Below, one piece after another: positions 34,626-45,369 of a stretch of DNA of 64,000 nt. Position 1 is the stretch's first letter; every line of letters begins with the position of its first letter. Under the pieces are notes generated by a model. That model searched no databases and was not told where the DNA came from. It worked only from the letters and a program-made list of their open reading frames with translations. The stretch lies in contig OZ345365.1 in the NCBI GenBank assembly GCA_977006965.1, positions 124,001-188,000 on the forward strand. The letters run 5' to 3'. The position numbers were made by a program, and so were the translations under genes. Source of the DNA: Phymatolithon calcareum. Lineage: Eukaryota; Rhodophyta; Florideophyceae; Hapalidiales.

Positions 34626-37182
34626 CTGACAAGGGCCACTGCACAAGATTTTTCCGTAATGATGCAACGAAAGGGGCTGCGAGTCCCACGTCCATCGGCA
34701 AGATTGCAACTTCTATCCTCTGCAGAAGTAACATGTTGTACTGTGCTCAAAAAGTTGAGTTCGAGCTCTAAACATCCCCAAACGAGAATTGCAGTACAAT
34801 CAATCTCTGGATCAGCCAGCTTGCTTTTCAACGATCAAGTGTTTTGAAAGAATTTTAAGAGAAGCCACTGCCGATAACCACTCTTGTTCGACTTCCGAGA
34901 ATAATGACAGGCGCCCTCTGGAAGATTTTTTTTTGGCATTGGACTCCAACCGTAATGGCAAATCCCAAGTTTTGCGGAATGGTTATCTTACTAGAAAACG
35001 TTCTCTTTGATATTCGTGCCGCTCACAATACTATGCTGATCTTTCTTCAGTTAACCATGCTCTGGTATGCACGTGTGATCATGGGCAGTGAATCTGGACA
35101 GTATCATTCTCTCACAAGTGGTACTTTCGGGCCATGAACCATGAGGTTGACTTTTAGTCTTCCACCGTGTGCACGGAAACGCCGATGGTGCAGCGGGGGA
35201 TGCGGAAGCATCAATAGCCGACAGATTGTACTCGGCTGCCATTTTTCATCTTCGAACTGCACGTACGTCCCGCATCCTCTTCATCATTCAATACCTAACA
35301 GGTCGCACTGTCAAATTACGAGGCATCCAATGCAACACTAACACAGATGTAATTATGGTCTTGAGACCTCCTTCCTTGGCACAAGCAAAGCGCGTGCGCT
35401 TGAAATGACAAACAACTGTGCATTACTTTTCGCCGAGCCTGGAAGCAACTTTTGGTGGGCCGCTGCGTATGTGCGTAAAACCCGGACCAGCATGATGAAC
35501 GTGCACACTCGTTCTCATAGTGTGGGTAAAACGTTGTTCAACATACTGGAGACGACGCAAAGACGCCTCGTACTGTCTGCAGCGATAGTGAGCGAATTAG
35601 AAAACAGCCCACAAGGGTACAAGGCCCTGTAGCAGTGACATACACAGGCGTCGCTGTAGCTGCTGCGGCTGAATGAGCGGATGCAGGACGCAATTGCCAT
35701 GCGTCTGACTCATTGCGCTGGTATTGGTAAATCTGCACGGCTTTTCACAGCGCATTATGGGTATACCTGTAAGGTGGTGGGATAAATGCAACCCGACACG
35801 TCATGGGGAGATGCGATGGGCAGACGCGACGACAGATGCGGTGGCGTTCGAAAAGATGCGCCATTGGGAACCGTTGGCTTTGGCGGCTGTGAAAATTTGA
35901 GGCTGTCGCATTAGCAAGTATGGTGGCCGACTACTTGAGGAATGGTTGGGGTATATACGAGTGAGGCTGATTTGCGCCAGGGATCGGAATCCCCATGTGG
36001 TGTTGGTGCATGGAAAGGAGCCTGCGTATTGGGGATTTAATCTATGCTTATCGTCTTATGTATCAAGTTATTCCAAGATTCCATGTGCTGGCGAAGCGAA
36101 GTAACTATCATTCGCATATTGAGATGGTTACCAAAGTCGTCCCTGGAAAGAAGGAACACTTTTCATACAGCCTTAGAGATGTGCAAAAAACTATGTGAAG
36201 GGCAACGTGGTGTGGGTATTGGTAAGGCCGTAAGTGCTTGATTTTGGATAAAAGTTTTCGAAGATTAGATGTAGGGAGAAAAATCATTTACAATTAAAAA
36301 GCTGGTCTGCCCATGTTGCCAGTGCTGAAGTAAGAAAGCTGCTTGTTCTTTTTGATTCACGTGCAATGATTTCTTGAAACATTTGCTTCGGCGACCGAAC
36401 TCTGCAAAGTTAAGGGTAATGAATGACGCTTCTCGACAAGACACAAAAGACAAATTGCAGGATGTGTAAGTCTTTTCAATACTTGCAGGAGATGTTATTA
36501 CTCAGTTCTTTGCCGTTTTGGAAGCTCAACCTTCCTCTTCCGTCATTATCTCTTCCCTTAACGGAGAGAAACGATGTTGTCGTGATGCCCTGCTTAGATG
36601 CTCCTGAATGAATCTTATCTGCCAAATGCAATCTCTATCGTGAAAGGAAGACAAAATTTATCCGCAAATTCATCTTCAGAACCTCCACTGTCCGGAAAAC
36701 ATCTGGTTTGTACGTCAGTAAATTGTGGGCTTAGTTTCTGGGTTGATTTGGAGTCGTTTCATTACAGGCGCTATCCAAGTTAAAAACAGTTCATGTTATT
36801 CAGGGAAAGGATAATCAGATGTTTTAACCTACAGAACTAGTAAGAACTATCAAGATTAAGCACACAAATGGGTTCCTGTGACACGTAAGGCCGCACTCAC
36901 TTTTCATCGCCGTCTTTTACAGTTTCAAAAGAGAATCCCTAAACTTCAATGAGACACACTGAAGAGCAACGAGGTATGGTGTCGACCTCTGCTCTTGTCA
37001 GAGCATGGAATTTACTAATCCTCTGTGGCATCCCAAGGAGTGTTATCAGAGTAAAAACAGACTACATTATTAATGTGGAGAGCATTTACGGATTATTTCT
37101 GGAGAGTTTTCAGAAACGATTTAGAGGAAAAGACGAACAGAAGAATAACAAAGGCAGGCGTGGGTTAGTTTGGCGCGAGATT
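34626..37182. other. Non-transposase interior of the hAT element
   Basis: Numerous frames of 60-117 codons are present, none with a recognised motif. It could be untranslated sequence, captured DNA or nested insertions. Confidence 0.4.
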
Positions 37183-39348
37183 TCACGAGAAAAACGAGCG
37201 CAGATACATAATGACGTCGACCATTTGTGCGGAGAGTCGGGTGCGATCGTCAGTCACAATGCGGCTAACTGCAGAGAAATTTCGCTCAGATGTACACGAT
37301 GAAGCGGGTGCGGCAAAAATGCGGAGAGCCAAATTGCTTAGACGAGGATATTTGCACTTATTTTTGACCCAGTAGCGAACGACACCCATATCTTCGTCTT
37401 TGCGCATCATCTTCACGTCAGCATCAGAAACGCGCTCTGATTTGTAAAGAGTGTACTCGTCCATGTCGAGCGTCTTGTTATTCCGGTCAAACACACTGGA
37501 CAAGCGAAATTTCTTTGTTGGAGGTTCGACGCCGTGGCCCGACTCGACGTCATGACGTTCATTACTTTCCTGTTCGCAGTCATTACGACTTTCGCGTTCA
37601 GACGGCGTTTTGGCAGGAATACTATCTGGAATTTTCTCCGCCATAGTCATCGACGATTCTCGTATCGCGTCACGCACAAACCGGTCCCCACGTTCGACGT
37701 AGGCAGCCCGCAGAACTTCTTCAGAAACAGCAGAGCACGACTTCAGCAAAGGGTGGAGCAAAATTGCGACGATATAGATGTCATGGGTAATCACCACCTT
37801 ATCGAGAACGGCTAAAACACGGGCAGAAACTGTAGACAGTATTGCGTCTCGGGGATCGGACGCGAATTGCGACAGCGTACTTTTGCACCACATTAAAAGC
37901 GGAAGAACCTTGTGTAGGGTTGGCTTCGTGCTCGCCTCTAGAAGCCTGAGCGCAGACACTAACGGTTCGCACGCACACACGACGGCGTCAATGTAGGGGA
38001 GAGATGTATTCGCGCCAAAAGTAGTGCGTTTGACAGCGTTCAAAGCCGTCTTCGCCGGCTGCGAGCCACTGGATGAAATAATAGCGGGAATGTATGGAGC
38101 TGCTTTCTGCGTGCGCTGCAGAGCCGCAAAAAGTGAGCACCAACGCGTCTCAACTTCTTGAGTCAGTGTACATCCAACTGAAAGCTTTTTGTTCGCGTCA
38201 GAATGCTTGAATATACGCACCAATGTCTTCACGCAGTCAATGTTCTGCTAAACCTCGCCAAGAATGGTATATTTGGTCTGCAGGAGCTTTGCCTTATCGA
38301 AGGCAGTCCGCATGGCAGTGTTAATCTGGTGGCAAATGCATCCCAGCCACTTGAATCCAAGCTGATGTACGGATTGAGAAACTGAGGCTCCGACAATATT
38401 AGGCATTACAGCAGCGCAGTCAGTTACAAAGGTGAATTTCTCGGTGAGAGTTTCAAATTCGATATTATACAAACTGCGAAGCTTATTCGAAATAGTAGCC
38501 CTGATTGCTACTGCTGTTTCTCCTAATGCCGTGCTGTGCTCAGCTAGAAGCAAAATCCTGTTTTTCAGAAATATTTTCTGATTCCCGGTTAGAGCATCTT
38601 TCGGTCCAAATTGGAAGTAGTGCAGGGTGAGATCATAATATTTGGTGCCGGTATTCCCTTGCTTCAACCCATCGCAACTCATTCCGCCTCCAATCTTAAG
38701 AGCATCTGGTATCCCAATAGTAGCATCAAACTCGCGTTTCTCACTCGCGGTTTTCAGTAAACTGTTTTTAACAGCCTTTCTCGAGGGCATAGCATTTTCT
38801 ATATCGAGTGTCTTACCGGGAGGCATGCTTTGTCCTGCTTTGAATATTGCCGATGCAAAATCAGCGACACCGGCCTTTCCGTGGGTCCAGCTTACTAGTT
38901 GGAAGTTCTTGTAAACAGCAGTAGCGGCGGCGTTGGCCAGAAGCGACTTCGTGCTCGGATCAAGCTTCCACATCATAACAGAAGAGTAGGCATTCTGCGG
39001 GTCATGCTTGGCCATATGAGTCGAAAAGTTTGTTGTTCCACCACCGCTTGGGTTGTAGTGCATAACAGCGGTGTTCAAGGGGCAGACATGATTGGCGTAG
39101 TATTTGCACACAATGTATCCACAGTGCAACTTAGTATTCATGTAGCACAGTAGCATCCATCCTGCGTACTTTGAAGACAGAACATGGGTGCTTCTTGACT
39201 GACCGATGATTGAGTCGTGATCGACTAGATGAAAGTTGGTATTCTTTCCAGCCATAATTTCACCAACAATGTGCTGTGCGGCGTTTTTGTCCTTTGGTGG
39301 GAAGGGTCCAGAAAGACTGCAGCAAGACGGAGAGCTGCTCGACGCCAT
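37183..39348 (-). CDS. hAT-family transposase with one in-frame TAG
   Basis: From ATG 39348 the frame runs 366 codons to a TAG at 38248-38250, then continues in the same frame for about 355 codons to 37183, giving 722 codons in all. Features in order: a BED-like zinc-finger region (Cys pair, then HMAKH) near residues 80-120; MSCDGL with the first catalytic Asp; FVTDCAAVMPNIVG with the second Asp; GCICHQINTAMR (the CxxH motif); ETRWCSL (the RW motif); and a C-terminal dimerisation domain YPRLSNLALRIFAAPASS followed by SERNFS with the catalytic Glu. All hallmark residues survive. The only visible defect is the TAG, so inactivation is recent, or the stop is suppressed or an error. It excises and inserts hAT elements with 8-bp duplications. 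Confidence 0.9.
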
Positions 39349-40114
39349 GGTAGACAGAATAATTTTGATTGCCGTTGTGCAATATGGTGATGGTGACGTC
39401 GATATTTGCGATGAATGTCCTTTTTATACCGGTAGAGGTATTTAATTAGGTTTTAGATTTCCAAATTGTTTCCTTGCTTTCAACTATTCTATGTTCATGC
39501 CAGATTGCAATAAGGTGCCATATTAGCGCAGAGGTGTGGTGTGAAACTGCGTAAATCCGCCCTCCATCCGACCCGGAATGATAAATTACGAGGTCCATCC
39601 ATAACGGATCCGGAAACAAATCCGCCACCCGTCCGATTGCGATAATAGTTTACGTCGTCCGTCCATAACGAATCCGTAATTCCTTATTACCATCCGCTTA
39701 CAGTATTTACTACTGTCAAAAACATGCTTTATCCGTCTGCGACAAAAAAAATCCAGACAACATTTATCCGGACTACGATTGATGGAAGAAGTTTTCGATC
39801 CAGTGGACCGCCAACTAGTTAGTCCATTTTTCCACTTTTATCCAGAAAGGGCAAAAATTCGCCTCCGGATTGCCGAATGACTGGTTTCGTCCGTCCGAGA
39901 CCATCGCTGCTCGCTAGGTTTTTGTTAACTAGCAGTGTACGCCAAAATGTATGATAGCCCCTTTTTTTCCCGCGCAGCAATTTGGCCCCGGAAACTTTAT
40001 GCATCCGCCAAGCGGAAGTATATGGGATTCATGGCGCGCTCGGCGCCCTGTGGCCTTATTTATACCCATGGCGACGTACCCACGTACGCTGTTGGAGTCA
40101 CTCAGCCCCCAACC

Positions 40115-42861
40115 ATGGGTCGCGGACTGTCTTTGACGAGGGGAGTTATATGTTGATTTATTTTAGAAGCTCCCAAAACCTCAATTTGATTAACAGGGCA
40201 GCTTCTCGCTCTCTTCCACATTCATCTCTCTACTAGCCTCCTAATATCTCCTTAATCCGAGTTTCTCTCCCTGTGAGGGCTCGAGTGAGTCGTTCGAATT
40301 CGTATTCTGTTTCTTGGTCCATCTTCATGCACCGTAGTGTGCGTTGGAGCACAACGAGCTCAACCACAGCTCCGTGTCCAAAGTACTTCGCTAAAACTGA
40401 TTTTCTCCACAAAGGAGCTCTGTTGAAAAGAAATCTCAGGCATCTCAACCGCGCCGTTCTGTCCCTTATACGGAACACTCCTGGTAGTTCATTCGGCTTG
40501 TCGACCGGGATTTTAACTGTCCGTCCCTCTTCTTCCAACGTCCATATTTTTGCTGCTTCCCGTATGCGTCGTCTTTTCGATACCTTACCTTCTTCCGGTT
40601 GTTTTAGAGCTTCTTTGAGGTGCTTCTCTTCTCTAAGATGTCCAATACCCTTTGACACATCTTCCAGGTCTTTTTCTCTTCCTTAGTATTCTTCTGCGAG
40701 CTCAAGGTACATCTTCCGTCTTACCAGGCTTAAGGCGAACCTTTCAGACTGGTGCGCTCTCCTCATCTGTGGGCTGGCGAGTCGGCAGAGCACTCGCATC
40801 CGCTCCCTTCGATGTTCGGCATATTTTCCGAAAAAATACCTGAAGAAAAGACCTTCTGCTGCTCCGATTGCCGATAACAGACGTTTGGTGATCGGGGTCA
40901 GATGAATGGCATACTCCCATTTGGGGAGAATCAATGATTTAAAAATCCTGATGCAAGTGGCTGGCTGGAATCCTCTGACGTTCACGCCTATTTGGCGGAG
41001 TTTGCGTATACATCCCACCGCATTTCGAACTCTTGAAATTGCTGTATTGTCCGTGACTCCGTTGTTGTTCATACTGATCCCCAGGTATGAAAGTCTCCAG
41101 GCCTGGTGCAGCTCTTTTCCTGAAAGGAAAAATTTCTTCTTTGGGAGGCCTTTGTACTTAAGGACCTCACTCTTTCCTGGCTTTGTGTTCCATATCATGG
41201 AGTTCTCGCTTGCCCACTTCGTGGCTATGTCCAATAGTTTTTGCAACCCTTTAGCATTTTTAGCCTGAAGAAGAACATCATCATCAAATAATTGGGCTGG
41301 ATGTTCAGACACGGTTCTTGGTACTTGGGCGGCGGCTTCGGAGAACGTATCCATGAATATATTGTAAAGGTATGGAAGCCCGGTTCTTGCCAGTTCTTCG
41401 CTCTTTGGTTTTCATGACCTTGCTCGCGACGTTTGCAGCCTCGCTGGGACCTATCTTCTCGATTCCCTCTAGAAATGACTCAAATTGATCCTCCTTCGAT
41501 TTCCGTACCTTTTTCTTGATCAACGCTTTGACATTTTTAAGCTCTACCCTGTCAGCTTGTAGACCCGTCCTTTTAACCCTTTTGTATAGCCGTGTTCGTT
41601 TCTTGGCTAATTGAACGAGCTCTCTATTCCAGAAAGTCTTGTATCGTCCCGACCTGGGCTTGTTGGATGTCCAGGGCTTTGCTAGCTTAGCACAGAGAAC
41701 ATCGTACCATGCATTGAGTTCGTCTTCCTTGTTACAAGCGCGCAGTCGTTCTATCATATCTGGGGCCCATGTAGATATTTCCGAACTGGCTTTCGCCGCT
41801 CGTTCTGGACACTTCCTTGCTGCTCTGGATACAAACTTTTCTCTCTGCTCCGCAACGATTTTGTTGTTCAGGAATCGCACTTTGACGAAGGAGGAAGAGG
41901 CGGTGATCCGGGCGCTCGACTCCAATGGCTTGAGCAAGAGGGCCATTGCGTTGCAAGTGAAACGGTCCCGAAAAGCCGTCTCGAACGTTTCGAACAAGCT
42001 CCCTGGCCAATCTCGACGGAAAAAGGCGGGGAGGCCCGAAAGCTGTCTGATGAGGATACTCGGGCAGTCATTCGGAAGGCTTGTGTTTCAAGTATGACGG
42101 CTCGGCAGCTCCGAGACATGCACGATTTACCCGTCGGAGTGCGACGCGTGCAACAAGTACTGAAAGATATTAAGTACTTAGAGTTTAGGCGCATGAAACG
42201 GGCTCCAAGCCTTACCCCTTGGCACAAGGATCAGCGTGACGAGTGGACCCGCGTTCGTCTTCGCCTTCCCCGCTCGCAGTGGACCAGGACAATCTTTTAC
42301 GATGGGAAGCGATTCTGTTTAGATGGTCCAGACGGTTTTGGGTACTATTGGGCCGACAAAAGGGTCCCTGAAGAATACTTTTCCCGTCAGCAGCAAGGCG
42401 GGGGAGGGGTTATGGTCTGAGGCTGTTTTTCGTGGCGCGGAAAGCCCGAACTGGTAGTCGTACCCAACACAATGAATGCGGAAAGGTACGTGCAGCTGCT
42501 TCAGAATCATCTGGAACCGTTTGCGGAATTGCACTACAGTGGGGACTGGAGTTTCCAGCAGGATAACGCGCCGGCGCACACAGCGAGGAACACAGATGAG
42601 TACTTCTTTGAAGCAGGGATCAGCCTTATGGATTGGCCATCGCGTAGTCCCGATCTGAACCCAATAGAGAACCTGTGGGGCATCGTTGCGCGTGATGTTT
42701 ACAAGGATTGTCGTCAGTTTGAGTTCGAGGACGACCTCATCGAAGCGATTCAAGCATCCTGGGATCGTATTGATTTGGAAACGTTGCATAAGTTGATTGG
42801 ATCGATGCCGGACCGGTGCATGAAGGTTATCGAGAAGCGCGGTGGGTCTACTGGCTACTGA
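40115..42861 (+). pseudogene. Tc1-type DD34E transposase, split by a LINE
   Basis: The N-terminus (MGRGLSLT, from ATG 40115) is separated from the rest, which resumes at 41880 (TLTKEEEAVIRALDSNGLSK, a helix-turn-helix). The catalytic domain has FYDGKRFCLDGPDG (first Asp), FQQDNAPAHTA (second Asp) and DLNPIENLWG (Glu), with 34 residues between the second Asp and the Glu, as in Tc1. Besides the LINE there is a frameshift near 42040 and a TGA at 42418-42420 where the family has a tryptophan (VMVxGCFSW). The right end may be near 43108, followed by TA; its reverse complement (AAATTAATATAGCCC) weakly resembles 39946-39963 (AAAATGTATGATAGCCC), a possible degraded terminal repeat. Confidence 0.88.
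40141..41879 (-). mobile_element. Non-LTR retrotransposon family B copy 2, inserted in the Tc1 gene
   Basis: The insertion is flanked by CTTTGACGA at 40131-40139 and 41880-41888, and lies within codon 7-10 of the Tc1 transposase. On the minus strand it encodes the linker before the RT (41870-41400), then an abrupt internal deletion near 41370-41390 removes the RT fingers and much of the palm, then it continues from FMDTFSEAA to 40683, with a stop and a further open part 40658-40233. The catalytic motif reads LFDDDVLL instead of FADD. The 3' end is GGAGCTTCTAAAATAAATC. Confidence 0.9.
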
Positions 42862-43116
42862 GCGTTGTTTTTTGGTGCGATAGGCTGAGAAAGATAAAGG
42901 TGGCTCTAACTTACTGCGGACGTAAAAATGTGCTATTCAAGCAAACTTGATTTCCTGTTTGACTCCATGGGGGTTCACTAAATTAGGTTAGTAATTGCGT
43001 TGAAAAAGAAGGTTATACATGCAGTGCGACAAAAAAAGTGGCGCCAGGAGTCACCATGGCTACAAGAGAGAACTCATGCCAAGGTGGGCTATATTAATTT
43101 CGGGTAGTGTAATTAC

Positions 43117-43488
43117 CAGTGTTGCACTGGTAGCCCGTTTTGGCAGGTGACCCGCGGTGTCGCGGGTTTTCAGGTGCCCGTACCCGCGAAACCATTTCGT
43201 AACGTACCCGAGGGTACTCGCGCCCCGTACTGTTCGAGAGTCATACCCGCGGGTAGCCGAAAGGGGGGATTGTATTTTCGCTCTCGAAGTATTCTCGATT
43301 GTGCCTCTGATGATAGCGTAAGCGACATCTGTGTGTACACAGATGCTTTATGGAGGGCCTAAATAAAACATCTCTGAGTATTCCATCTCTTTTGCACCTT
43401 TTGCGTACGGTTGTTGACTGTACGAGAAAGGTCACGGGTAGCCCGTTACCCGCCCGTGAGGTAGAAATGAAGTACCCATGCAACACTG
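43117..43488. mobile_element. Small hAT-like non-autonomous element (372 bp)
   Basis: Termini CAGTGTTGCA and TGCAACACTG form inverted repeats that start with the hAT-type CAGTG. Flanks GTAATTAC (43109-43116) and GTAATCCC (43489-43496) match at 6 of 8 positions, consistent with an old 8-bp target duplication. The inside is rich in TACCCG/CGGGTA motifs. No coding sequence. Confidence 0.7.
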
Positions 43489-43924
43489 GTAATCCCCCCA
43501 CCGGTGAAACTCGCGTCGTCAAAAATGATAAATTGCTCGTTTTGAAAACGTTGAAACTATCGTTTTGTGCCATATGTCAATTTAAAACGCTAATTTTATC
43601 ATTTTGAGAATGTGCTTTTCGTCAGCTGCTCTGTGCATTAGCTGTAAGGACACTATAATGAAAAATAATGGGTGGCGAACAATATTGTCGGCATAGAGTA
43701 GATGCACAGGTTTGTCTTGGGCCTGTCGTTTTTCGGACGATGTGTATTCAAAACGCTACTATTATCATTTTGAGAATGTGTATATCTTCAGATCCTGTGT
43801 ACATTATCTGTATCAGCGCGCAAATTAAAGGGATTTCGTGGCAGATACCATAGTGGATGATGACGAAGGCACTACGTGCTTGACTATGGGCGATATTTCA
43901 AGGAAATGTGATAGAATTGAAGCC
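43489..43924. other. Spacer, no gene recognised
   Basis: Contains two similar AT-rich segments (AATTTTATCATTTTGAGAATGTG at about 43590 and TATTATCATTTTGAGAATGTG at about 43760) about 170 bp apart, a degenerate direct repeat. Confidence 0.5.
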
Positions 43925-44180
43925 TTATATTTTTTGCGAAGCTCATGATTGAAAGCTGCATTGCATGCACTTTGATCATACTAAGCAAAGGGGCAGCTAC
44001 GAGCCTGTATGCTCGGCGAGTACCCGCGCCCCGTACTGTTCGAGAGTCATACCCGCGGGTAGCCGAAAGGGGGGGTTGTTATATTTTTTGCGAAGCTCAT
44101 GATTGATAGCTGCATTGCATGCACTTTGATAATACTAAGGAAAGGGTCAGCTACGAGCCTGTATGCTCGGCGAGTACCGA
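43925..44180. repeat. 98-bp direct duplication separated by a copied piece of the hAT-like element
   Basis: 43925-44022 is repeated at about 44083-44180 (TATTTTTTGCGAAGCTCATG to CTCGGCGAGTACC). Between them, about 44023-44078 is a nearly exact copy of 43215-43270, internal to the small hAT-like element, without its termini. Confidence 0.9.
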
Positions 44181-44348
44181 GCGGATACAATTTTTTCAAA
44201 ATTATAAAATAGTCTCGAGTAGCCTCTGTAATCCATTCCATTCTTTTCAGAATGCGTTCGATACGAGCGATGCTTTATTTGCTCGCGAAGCACCGGGGGA
44301 GCACGCGCCGTGGAAAACGCTGATTTTCTGCATCGCATATGTCAAATG

Positions 44349-44458
44349 ATGTCCGAAATCAAAATGAAAACGTAAGCGAAGGATTGTAGCGCGAAAAGTC
44401 TCTCAGGTGCAATGATAATTGACTAAGGAAGCTTCAATAAAACAGAAATCCATCCATC
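44349..44458 (+). mobile_element. LINE family F 3' tail with 13-bp target duplication
   Basis: A 110-bp insert ending GAAGCTTCAATAAAACAGAA and (ATCC)n, flanked by perfect CATATGTCAAATG at 44336-44348 and 44459-44471. It shares GAAAACGTAAGCGAAGGATTG with the copy at 32.5 kb. Confidence 0.95.
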
Positions 44459-44471
44459 CATATGTCAAATG

Positions 44472-45369
44472 CTGATTAACGGATCTGCGAATATGCTAAA
44501 TACACATCGTAGTAGGTATAATGTCACCAACTGATAAACGTCAATTTTGGCAAAGCATGTAGCGATTACAAAAATGCCCTCAACCAAGGTTTTGTTCACC
44601 AGGGGCGCACGGGGACGTGAGTTTTCTTATGTTCTAGTCCTCAGACTGGATTGCCCGACAGACGGTTTGAACGATTAATTTTTGAACAGGTATTATCTAC
44701 CGCAGTCCAAGCCTAGAGATTAAATCGTTCGAAACCGGTAATGAGTGCTTATATAGAGTCGCTAGGCTAGCACTCCCCCAGCAAATTATTTTCCTATTAT
44801 AACTGCCAGAACCGAAACACCTCAGCGTACAGCCTCAAAATATTGCCGGAGTACCACAAATGGCCCCCTGTCTTGGGATTCCAGTATTCATATAACCGTG
44901 GAACAAGATGCACTACTCGAAATGTGACGTATGAACGTTGGGATTCATCAAAGAAGATGAAAATTGAATTTAGAGGGCGTAAACATTTTATCGTAGTCAC
45001 TAAGCGAGCTCTTAAAGCTGGTGATCGCTTAAACTCACAAGTTTTGAAATCGTTTTGTGGCCTGATTAGAGACAGGCCATCGATAGCGCAATAGCATACG
45101 AAATTTTTTCTCGTTTACAGAAAGGTTTTCGGCGACGGATGTGAAGTCATGACAACAGACGAACACATGGCAAAGAAAAAGAGGAATGAAAATATTCCAG
45201 CTATGTGACTAGGCTTAGGAATAAGGTCATTTGGAGCTGTAATCATTTCTATGTCATACGATTTAAAACTAACTTTATAGTACGCGTATTGAAAAGGACC
45301 AGCACAATAATCATGCACGATCATGGTGCTGGACCTCATCCATGAATGCTTTTTTGTTTGTTGGGGCGA
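44472..45369. other. Spacer before the piggyBac element
   Basis: A plus frame at 44843-45094 is open but unrecognised. Near 44640-44760 there is an imperfect inverted pair (GTTTGAACGATTAAT / GATTAAATCGTTCGAAAC). Confidence 0.4.

Larger units (their letters stand above)
34160..39909 (-). mobile_element. Complete hAT transposon (5750 bp) with 8-bp target duplication
   Basis: The element is flanked by perfect CTCGCTAG duplications at 34152-34159 and 39910-39917. Terminal inverted repeats are CAGCGTTCGTCTCGGACGGA (left) and CAGCGATGGTCTCGGACGGA (right, reverse complement), 18 of 20 identical and fitting the hAT terminal consensus. Subterminal regions at 34330-34625 and 39560-39900 carry clustered ATCCG-type motifs (for example CATCCGCATCCAATCCG; GTCCATAACGAATCCG), the usual transposase-binding pattern. 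The transposase is on the minus strand near the right end. The left 2.8 kb holds no gene that I recognise. Confidence 0.92.
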
